Of a DNA stretch of 64,000 nt, positions 57,457-64,000 are shown in pieces. Position numbers and translations under genes: made by a program. This DNA is from Cryobacterium levicorallinum. GTDB lineage: Bacteria > Actinomycetota > Actinomycetes > Actinomycetales > Microbacteriaceae. The notes beneath the pieces were generated by a model that ran no database searches, was not told the origin of the DNA, and saw only the letters and a list, made by a program, of their open reading frames with translations. The stretch is taken from contig NZ_SOFE01000029.1 of NCBI RefSeq assembly GCF_004402405.1, positions 683 to 64,682 of the forward strand, in the 5' to 3' direction. How positions within the stretch are numbered: the stretch's first letter is position 1; every line of letters starts with the position of its first letter.

Positions 57457-60400
57457 ATGGGCCGGACGAAGAAGAACAAGCCGCGCAAACGGCGCTCGTG
57501 GGAACCGAGCTACCTCGAAGCTGCTCTCCGGAGATTCACCACCAGCTCACTATGGGACCTACTCACCTCAGCTGGCCGATCGCCGGGAGTGCGTCATCGA
57601 TGGGCGAGCATCAGCTACCTGATCGCAGTCACAGCAAAGCTGACCGTCGAAGGCGATAAGCATGCCGGCCATGACGATCTCGCCGAACTCTTGCGGTTGG
57701 CCGACGAAGAAGAACCCCGGTTGCACGCGAGCGAAGACTTTCTCCCAGAGGATCCACGCGACGATGTTCGTGTCGAGTTCAACGGCCGACTCTATCGGCT
57801 CTGCGCGGGGAACATGGAACGACCGATAGCGGACCTAGACCGGTTGCTCATGCTCGCGAAAGTCGTCGATCCCGTTCTCGCGGACACCCACGGCTTCGGG
57901 TTGATCCACCTTGCAGAGGTTGTGCTCGCCCACGTGGACGACGTGCTGACCGCGGCAGTTTTCCCTGACGGGCCTGGCCACGAAGTCGGCGATAGAGCCG
58001 TGACCCTCACGGCCGACGAAGTTGGACCGGACTCCGACACGTTCAAGTGGAAAGGCCCGCACGCTATCGCGTTGGACTGGCTGACCGCCCCTGCAACTCA
58101 CCTGGAATACGAGCCAGGCAGCACGATGAGCGCATTCGGGTCCACCATGCTGGTGGTCATCCATGGCGAATCTGCGCCCAGGTGGTTACCGATCGGATTC
58201 CTTCCAGAAGCGCTCGCCCAGGCGACAGCAGAGCTCACTGAGCAGGTCGCCATCGAGGACAAAACGCTCGCTTGGCGCCTCGACCAGGCCGTTGCTGCAC
58301 GAGTTCGCCGACGACTGTGGAGGTTTTCTCCCGTACTCTACGGCGCACCAGACGGACCCACTGGACCCACCGTTTCCGCAGCGAACGTCGCCCAGTGGGC
58401 ACTCCCCATCGGCGATCGAGACCTGCTCGTCGTTCAAACGAACACGGCGTTTATTTCGGACGAGCTCCCAACTAACGTGCCGGTCGCTGTGCGGGCCGCC
58501 GAATACATGAAGGGAGCCGGAGCTGAGTTCACACTTCCCTTCGCGACCGGCCAGCTTGCGCTGCGCCCCGGTGCGATGGTCACAGCGATCCTTGTCGTCG
58601 CGGGGGCCGCGCACCTCATCGCCAACGGGCCGCCCGGCGCGCTGCACCTATCCCTCGAGGACCTCGATTGGATCGCTCAATCCGCGAACGATGACACGGA
58701 CCTCTTCCACTTCGCAGAGGAGATGAGCGGAAAACAACTACCGGCAATGTTCGGGATGGAGACCATGAACGTGTGGGACTGGTGGCAGTCAAACAATAGC
58801 GCTCTGTTCCGAAGCGGGCGTCCGCCGGGAGCTATGATGTTCGAACTCCACCGCGGCACGGTCGAATGGCAACGTGCGAAGCGATTGAGTAGCATCGAGC
58901 GGGCGCTTTTGCTTCTGGGTCTTCCTGCACTCCGACAGTGGGACATGATCGACGAAGAAGAACAAGGCTCAGCCACAGTCGCGCGATGGGATGACGACGA
59001 CCGCGCCGTCGGGTCAGCCTTTTTCAACAACGGGACGCACAGGAGACCCGCCACCCGCATCGTTCGAGTACGAGCGTTGGCGGTGCCCGTTTCGTTGGAA
59101 GCGAAGCACGAGCACTCAGCCGCGAAAGCGGAACTAATGATCGACCTCGTCGGGTCTTTCACTCACGGAATCAGCCAGGTCGAGACCGAGTGGACCGCTG
59201 CGGCAGACGCGTCTGGAATACGCGGGCTACGCCTGACTTTCGAGCCCGTACCGGGACCGGACTCGTTCAGCATCGCATCCATCGACCGAATCGGGCACAC
59301 CGTCGCCGCCACGATCGGAGTGCACTTAGAAAGCCTCGCCGAAGTGGTCGACGGCGACCCGGCCGCGGGAAGGCAGCTGATGGCGGAATCTTTCGCCGGC
59401 TTGCTCTTCCGGCTCGGCGTCCCATTGCCGCTGCGAGAAGCGGTGTGCGCGGCTTGGATCGCCGCACCGCCGACGCTGACCCTCGATATCTTAGATAGCG
59501 CGGCCACACGAAATGACATGCAGGCTCCCGCGCACGTCGAGCTGCCGCTCACTGCGGAGATCGACCGCCTCATCGCGCATCGTGTTGCCGAGTCTGGGGT
59601 GCAGCCAGGAATCTACCCGCCGACGGTCGCGAAGCAAATCGACCGTGACACGATCGCACCCCTGATCCGCGAAATGCTCGACGATCGCCTCGCCGGACAT
59701 TCGGCTGACTCCCTGATCGTCGCCGGTATGGTCCAACTGGAGAGAACCCTGCTGCGGCGTGAACACGACTTACGAAATCTGAAACAGTCGGCGGGAGCGT
59801 TCCCGCTGACCTGGGACCCTGTCAACAGACAACACGAAATCCAAGAAGAATCGCTCGGTCTGAGACGCTGCATCGAGCTTATCGTCGAAGCTGCCCTGCT
59901 GACCCAGCCGACGGGTAAGGAACAGGTGCACGAGCGCGCGTGGGCGAAAGTGTTGGCGACTTCCGCGTCTTTCCTCGATGCCACCACGCGTAGCGAAACG
60001 CTCCACTACCAGGTGACACGATCCGGTCTCGATGTAAGCGAGATGTTCGACCTGAGCATCATCGAATGGCCAAACGCTGATGGTGAACCTTCCGGTTTCG
60101 ACGTGGCTGCCTACGGCCGGGCTCTGGCGGAGGAAGCACTGCACCAGTCATGGCTGGACGCGGACGATGGCACCGAGACGCAGATGCTTCTCGACGCTGC
60201 CGACCAGCGGTTCCTGGACGAGTACGGCACGTTCGCCAGCGACGCTCTCAAGGTGCTGTTTACTCTTGCATCCTGGCCATTGAACGACGACGATCCAGAC
60301 GCGGTCGTCGTTACCGAGGAACAAGCTATTGATCGCGTCACTGCATCCGGGGTCCTGGACGACGACAATGCGCGATACCGGGCGGCATCAGCGCTGCACT

Positions 60401-61104
60401 TTCTGCAGTCGCGCTCCGACGCGTACACGGCTGAAGAATGGGTGCCTTGGCGTTTGCGCACCCGTCGAGTCCGTCTGCTGGTCAAACCGGTGCCCGTGCT
60501 GTCTGATGGGCGAATGGTGATCGCTCCCCACTACTGTCACACTGCCGCCAAGGTGTTCTTCGGCTACTGGATGACCGGGATGCTTCCTTGGTCGCAAACC
60601 GGATCCGATGCCCTCGATCGCGCGATGGGTGCGATCCGTTCTCGCCGCAACGATGAGCTTGAAAAACAAGCCGACCGGAGCATGAGAACAGGCGGCTGGG
60701 TCACGCGGTCGCGCGTGAAACCTGGCGACGGGCATCGAATTGGCGTTGAAATACTCACAACGGAGATCGACATCGTCGCGGTCCGACGGGGGAGTCGTGT
60801 CATCTGGGTCCTCGAAGTGAAGGATCCGAACCAGATGTTCAACCCTGCGGACATAAGACGGCACATCGATCGGTTTCACGCCGGAACAAAGTCCTACGTT
60901 TCGCTGCTCACTCGAAAGCTCGCGGAAGTGTCGGTGAACCCCAGCACTGTAGCTCAAGCCTTAGGCCTCCCGGCCGGTGACTACGACGTGCGGTCCCTTT
61001 TCGTCACCCGTCATATTGTGCCGGCGGCATTCATGAACGGTCCGCACCCGTTCGTTACAGCGGACCACCTGGTCGACTACCTAAGTGGTGCCGAGGAGAA
61101 CTGA
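57457..61104 (+). CDS. Large orphan protein with C-terminal PD-(D/E)XK nuclease-like domain
   Basis: A 1215-residue soluble protein. It starts with a basic stretch (GRTKKNKPRKRRSW); GAGGGGA before ATG 57457 fixes the start. Residues ~20-1000 are alpha/beta-like, with no motif, P-loop or helicase box I can identify. Near the C-terminus EIDIVAVRRGSRVIWVLEVK gives Asp ~1105 and Glu-x-Lys 1120-1122, the spacing of a PD-(D/E)XK nuclease core. It stands alone, without partner genes, 222 bases from an IS21 end inside the island. A role in defence against phages or plasmids is a reasonable guess, not shown. Confidence 0.78.
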   Translation: MGRTKKNKPRKRRSWEPSYLEAALRRFTTSSLWDLLTSAGRSPGVRHRWASISYLIAVTAKLTVEGDKHAGHDDLAELLRLADEEEPRLHASEDFLPEDPRDDVRVEFNGRLYRLCAGNMERPIADLDRLLMLAKVVDPVLADTHGFGLIHLAEVVLAHVDDVLTAAVFPDGPGHEVGDRAVTLTADEVGPDSDTFKWKGPHAIALDWLTAPATHLEYEPGSTMSAFGSTMLVVIHGESAPRWLPIGFLPEALAQATAELTEQVAIEDKTLAWRLDQAVAARVRRRLWRFSPVLYGAPDGPTGPTVSAANVAQWALPIGDRDLLVVQTNTAFISDELPTNVPVAVRAAEYMKGAGAEFTLPFATGQLALRPGAMVTAILVVAGAAHLIANGPPGALHLSLEDLDWIAQSANDDTDLFHFAEEMSGKQLPAMFGMETMNVWDWWQSNNSALFRSGRPPGAMMFELHRGTVEWQRAKRLSSIERALLLLGLPALRQWDMIDEEEQGSATVARWDDDDRAVGSAFFNNGTHRRPATRIVRVRALAVPVSLEAKHEHSAAKAELMIDLVGSFTHGISQVETEWTAAADASGIRGLRLTFEPVPGPDSFSIASIDRIGHTVAATIGVHLESLAEVVDGDPAAGRQLMAESFAGLLFRLGVPLPLREAVCAAWIAAPPTLTLDILDSAATRNDMQAPAHVELPLTAEIDRLIAHRVAESGVQPGIYPPTVAKQIDRDTIAPLIREMLDDRLAGHSADSLIVAGMVQLERTLLRREHDLRNLKQSAGAFPLTWDPVNRQHEIQEESLGLRRCIELIVEAALLTQPTGKEQVHERAWAKVLATSASFLDATTRSETLHYQVTRSGLDVSEMFDLSIIEWPNADGEPSGFDVAAYGRALAEEALHQSWLDADDGTETQMLLDAADQRFLDEYGTFASDALKVLFTLASWPLNDDDPDAVVVTEEQAIDRVTASGVLDDDNARYRAASALHFLQSRSDAYTAEEWVPWRLRTRRVRLLVKPVPVLSDGRMVIAPHYCHTAAKVFFGYWMTGMLPWSQTGSDALDRAMGAIRSRRNDELEKQADRSMRTGGWVTRSRVKPGDGHRIGVEILTTEIDIVAVRRGSRVIWVLEVKDPNQMFNPADIRRHIDRFHAGTKSYVSLLTRKLAEVSVNPSTVAQALGLPAGDYDVRSLFVTRHIVPAAFMNGPHPFVTADHLVDYLSGAEEN

Positions 61105-61322
61105 GTTGAGGAGCGCCGTAGAACAAGCGAAACCTACGACAGATGGCGGGGGGTGCGCGGCTCGCGCGCGCGACGCAAGGTAACGGGGGACGCACTAACT
61201 AGCGCTCGAACCTGTTTCTCGACGCAGGATTTGTCTGTTCAGATTCTAGATCAGAGGTACGGTTCCCGCGCCCGCCCGTTCCATTGAACCCAACGAGCGT
61301 CGACACCCATGCTGCGCAGGTT

Positions 61323-61631
61323 TCAGTTGAGGTTGCCGGCGACGGCAGCATCAGCAATCTCGAAAGGTTCCCATTTCTGTGCTTGGAGGTGCGCGACGAG
61401 GCCGCGATTGCGATCCACGTGAGTGGAACCGTTGTCGATGCCCAGCTCCTCAAATCGGTCGGCGACAGCCCGGCGGTAGTCGTTGGGTGAGGAGTTGAAG
61501 TCGACCCAAGAAATGCCAAGCCTGTCCAGTGCCTCTATCTGCCATTCCTTCAGAAGGCCGTCGCGGCGTGCTTGGCGGGACTCGGTGAGAAACTCGCTGA
61601 GTTCGTGTTCGGTCATAAGCTTCGTGTGCAT
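61323..61631 (-). CDS. Small helicase-associated (HA) domain protein
   Basis: A 102-residue protein. RQARRDGLLKEWQIEALDRL and GISWVDF match the short three-helix repeat known as the helicase-associated domain, usually found in tandem behind plasmid or phage helicases; here only one to one-and-a-half units exist. AAAGG is six bases before ATG 61631. It may bind DNA, or be a relic of a longer protein. The 218-base gap to the large gene holds no other feature. Confidence 0.6.
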   Translation of the reverse strand: MHTKLMTEHELSEFLTESRQARRDGLLKEWQIEALDRLGISWVDFNSSPNDYRRAVADRFEELGIDNGSTHVDRNRGLVAHLQAQKWEPFEIADAAVAGNLN

Positions 61632-61662
61632 GTTGTGCCTTTCGTCGTGGCCTTGAAGTCAG

Positions 61663-61884
61663 CTAGCGACTCATGTTTGATGTGGGAAGTGGGCCGGATG
61701 TCCCGGCCTGTGTTCTTCCCTCGAGTACATGCGCGGCGGATTTCACATCCGAAAGACTTTGTGGAAGCGCCTGGATCGCGCGGAAGGCCCGCCGTGCCAA
61801 TAGGTTCGGCATCGCAGCATTAATCACCAGCTGAATGTGATCTTCATGGGCTTCGAAGAGAAGTTTGGACGTAAGAGTGAACAT
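61663..61884 (-). CDS. Small hypothetical protein
   Basis: A 73-residue frame with a protein-like first half (TLTSKLLFEAHEDHIQLVIN, LLARRAFRAIQALPQSLSDV) and a loose tail. AGGAG lies only one base before ATG 61884, too near to work normally, so the start or even the gene is uncertain. Same strand as its neighbours, 31 bases before the HA-domain gene. Confidence 0.38.
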   Translation of the reverse strand: MFTLTSKLLFEAHEDHIQLVINAAMPNLLARRAFRAIQALPQSLSDVKSAAHVLEGRTQAGTSGPLPTSNMSR

Positions 61885-62123
61885 GCTCCTGTGAGGCGTT
61901 CACATAACAAGCCAAGGACAAGGCCACCTGCCCGCCGAAGTCGAGGCGTAATCGATGCTGCGGGAACACCGAAGCGAGCGACTGCCATTAATGCCCACGG
62001 TGTCGCGCGTCCGCGCGGCGCCATTGAGGTTGGTGCTGACCATGCGAGCGCGGTAGCCGCCACGAACTTGTCGCCAGACTGACGGTGGTAGCTGTGCGAG
62101 CAGATTTCCGCGGAGCACGATGA

Positions 62124-62351
62124 TCAGGCGGCGTGCTGATTGAAAGGGGCCGCAGCCTGGCGGCGATTCCAAATGGCTGTATAGCCAATACGGAAGCCCT
62201 CGGCGGCGAGGGCATCCCGTAGAGCCGAAATGGAGACATCAGGGTTTGCCAAGTGGCGGTTCAGATTGGCCTGTGACTCTTCATCGAGACCGTCGATGTA
62301 TCGCTGAAACTTGCCGACCGGTGATGGCCGGCGGGTGATTATTGCGAACAT
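62124..62351 (-). CDS. Small hypothetical protein, HTH-like
   Basis: A 75-residue protein: KFQRYIDGLDEESQANLNRH, then ISALRDALAAEGFRIGYTAI followed by WNRRQ. The pattern resembles the small HTH proteins of phage packaging or regulation (DUF3486-like), but the match is by eye. AGGGGG is six bases before ATG 62351. It belongs to the minus-strand module at the right of the window. Confidence 0.58.
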   Translation of the reverse strand: MFAIITRRPSPVGKFQRYIDGLDEESQANLNRHLANPDVSISALRDALAAEGFRIGYTAIWNRRQAAAPFNQHAA

Positions 62352-62695
62352 GTTGTCCCCCTAGAACGTTTGCGCCGGCTGCCCCGTGGGCAAACTTATT
62401 CAGCGTGCTATCTATATGTGCTGACGTCACCGTAAGTTTCCATCTGCGCTTAAATTGGCGTGAAAAACTCGGGCCGCGCATGTACCAGCGGTAGGGGGCT
62501 GCGTGGCACGAGTAACGCCCGAGCTGGGCATGTAAGCGGAGGCTGCACTCCCTCACTTTTTTACGCGCGTACGCTGCATCCCTAGAATCTGCGTAGCCTG
62601 CTCCGAAAGCTCGCGACCAGTTCTCTCTGCGGGCGGCACTCAGCCGAAGGCATCGGACCATTGTTCGCTATGCTCGCCATACCCCGCCCCGGTCA
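62352..62695. other. Gene-free stretch
   Basis: About 340 bases before the small HTH-like gene. No supported gene on either strand; the long minus frame here has random-looking composition. It should contain the promoter of that gene, but I cannot point to convincing boxes. Confidence 0.35.
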
Positions 62696-63219
62696 TCACG
62701 CCGCCGGAGAATAGGCCTGACGCATGTACACGCCAAGCTCGGATCGGAGTGCTGGACATCCCGGGCACGTGTACAGGATCTCAACGCGGCGCGCCGGCGT
62801 ATGCCGGATCTGCCCAGGGATGATAAGGACGTCCAAGTTGCTCGTCAGGGCCGACAGTTCGATCTCCGTGACGGTGCCCGCGTGGGCGGCTGCGGCTACA
62901 AAGATGAACCACTTGGTGAATGCGGCTTCGGGTTTGGCTGTGCATCGCTGCGGTTCGCCGGTCATCACTGAGAGTGCGGCGCGCCCGGTACTCACGATGT
63001 TGTCCGAACAGAGGTACGCCGCGCCAACATCAATCGGTCTTTGCCGGTGCTTCGCCTCGCCTTCGCTGCCGAGGTTGTTGCTGCTCGCCTCGCGCACCTG
63101 GGGATCAGCCAGGCTTTCGGCCCGCGGTTGCCGGCACGTGCGTCCACGGCGTTGTGGAGGGCCGCCAGGCCCGACTCTGTGGTCGGCTGAGCGCGGTGTG
63201 TTTCGATCGTATACGGCAT
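62696..63219 (-). pseudogene. Hypothetical protein coupled to the sigma factor, frameshifted
   Basis: ATG 63219 overlaps the sigma factor stop (ATGA). The frame reads PYTIETHRAQPTTESGLAAL, HNAVDARAGNR and then becomes random. From about 63130 the -1 frame is clearly coding: AESLADPQVREASSNNLGSE, DVGAAYLCSDNIVSTGRAAL and, to the end, ILYTCPGCPALRSELGV with a CxxC. One base change restores about 174 residues. A programmed -1 shift is possible but no classical slippery site is seen. Confidence 0.6.
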
Positions 63220-64000
63220 CAGACAGTCGCCGTTTCGATGGCGCCGAATGCGTCAAGGTGAGCCTTCAACTGCGGGCTGGCCTTGCGGATTTGTGCCAGA
63301 ACTCGGTTCACAGCTTTTGACACGCTCGGAACATTCATACCCATCAATAAGCCAATCTCCTTCAGCTCCATTGGCGCTCCACCGCCCAGGCCAAAACGGC
63401 TGATCATCAGATCCCTTTGACGCTCGGTCAGCTCGCCCAAGGCTTCGGCTATCGCCGCGCTGAGCTCGGAACGCTCAGCCAGTTCTTGCGGCCCGTCGGC
63501 CTGGCTCGGCGCGCCGTCTTCGATACTCAAGCCGTCCACGCCGCCGACCGGTGCACCAAGCGACGCCGGCCGGGAGATGGGCTGGCCATTCTGCACCGCA
63601 GATCGACGCTGCTTGCGAGTGAACTGGTCGAGCGGCATTCCGGCGAGAGTCACCCGTTCACCGGAAGTCGCTCGCTGCAAGATCAGGTAGGCACCGAGCG
63701 GCACCCCCTTGAAGGGATCGTATTTGGCCAGGGCTTCGACGCAAAGCAGGTATGCCTTCGCAGCCCGATCTTCGGACGCTTGTGCAGAAGGAGAGGTGGC
63801 GGTTGCCCGTGCTTTGATCCATGGCAGGTATGCCGTGAGGAGATCGCTGCGAGCTGCCGTGCCCTGCTTGCGCTCGTCCTCGGTTGCGGTCGGTCGCCGA
63901 CCGTGGACGATTCGCAGGATCAGACGTGCGTGAACATCGGATTCGAGACGGACACCGTATGGTGCCGGTGGAACTATGTTGGTCTGAAGTGTTGCTGGCA
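63219..64000 (-). CDS. Sigma-70 family RNA polymerase sigma factor (5' end outside window)
   Basis: At least 259 residues, open at the right edge. Region 2-like sequence is LLTAYLPWIKARATATSPSA then AYLLCVEALAKYDPFKGVPL; region 4 is ELTERQRDLMISRFGLGGG followed by ELKEIGLLMGMNVPSVSKAV. The linker is Ser/Gly-rich. It differs from ECF factors by the longer linker and may serve the element itself, as mobile elements often carry their own sigma-like regulators; that is inference. It is coupled to a broken gene downstream. Confidence 0.8.
   Translation of the reverse strand, partial: PATLQTNIVPPAPYGVRLESDVHARLILRIVHGRRPTATEDERKQGTAARSDLLTAYLPWIKARATATSPSAQASEDRAAKAYLLCVEALAKYDPFKGVPLGAYLILQRATSGERVTLAGMPLDQFTRKQRRSAVQNGQPISRPASLGAPVGGVDGLSIEDGAPSQADGPQELAERSELSAAIAEALGELTERQRDLMISRFGLGGGAPMELKEIGLLMGMNVPSVSKAVNRVLAQIRKASPQLKAHLDAFGAIETATV

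Larger units (their letters stand above)
42193..64000. mobile_element. Accessory genomic island (right end outside window)
   Basis: From the broken tRNA-Arg to the window edge, gene density falls and functions change to excisionase-like HTH, GIY-YIG, IS30 and IS21 remnants, lipoproteins, orphan large protein and phage-like small genes, many with frameshifts or stops. No integrase gene is inside the window, so it may lie to the right. Limits other than the left one are inferred. Confidence 0.6.

Noticed and set aside
62281..62661. 126-codon minus-strand frame
   Set aside because: Overlaps the better supported 62124-62351 gene, has no ribosome-binding site and looks random.
63120..63140. Programmed -1 frameshift site in the gene after the sigma factor
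   Set aside because: No X-XXY-YYZ slippery heptamer or obvious following structure; a plain frameshift is simpler, so I list it as a pseudogene.

Overview
The window comes from a high-GC Gram-positive bacterium, most likely an actinobacterium of the Microbacteriaceae type. The evidence is the GlgE/GlgB/GlgP/GlgX glycogen set, the GatCAB operon, oligoribonuclease, an actinobacterial YkoEDC thiamine transporter behind a TPP riboswitch, and many genes whose start codon sits 6-7 bases after a TANNNT box (leaderless transcripts). I cannot fix the genus from sequence alone.

Positions 1-42120 are a dense, ordinary chromosomal backbone. 1-9194 carries glycogen and maltose-1-phosphate metabolism (glgB, glgE, glgP, glgX). 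9265-13946 holds a cysteine desulfurase, the tRNA 2-thiouridylase mnmA and DNA ligase ligA. 14136-17363 holds three oxidoreductases (formaldehyde-dehydrogenase-like, aldo/keto reductase, quinone-reductase-like). 17622-20973 is gatCAB, followed by a ferritin-like/VIT1 iron protein. 22304-28069 is a Cache-domain protein and a GntR regulator, divergent from a spermidine/putrescine-type ABC operon. 28244-36959 contains DNA polymerase IV, a GerW/YtfJ-like protein, the TPP-controlled ECF transporter, a P-loop kinase, a D,D-carboxypeptidase homologue with an altered KTG box, a small zincin, tRNA-His, orn and a thioredoxin-like protein. 36963-42120 is a four-gene dipeptide-type ABC transporter.

At 42193 the backbone stops inside a tRNA-Arg(TCT) gene. 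Only its 5' half is present, and from there to the right edge the sequence is accessory: an excisionase-like HTH protein, a GIY-YIG gene with an in-frame stop, a membrane protein with a YtrA-type GntR regulator under a striking inverted-repeat operator, a duplicated and frameshifted lipoprotein, two head-to-head IS30 remnants, a DUF4238 protein, an ECF sigma factor with its membrane partner, a frameshifted methyltransferase, and an IS21-type remnant. A dispersed 28-bp repeat recurs across this part. The region reads as an integrated, partly decayed island; its right boundary is not in the window.

The most interesting locus is a 1215-residue orphan protein (57457-61104). Its last ~110 residues carry a PD-(D/E)XK nuclease-like core, while its first ~1000 residues match nothing I recognise. 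It lies directly beside an IS21 end inside the island, which makes it a candidate single-gene defence or interference system, though that is inference. Right of it lies a minus-strand module of small proteins headed by a partial sigma-70 family factor that runs off the window.
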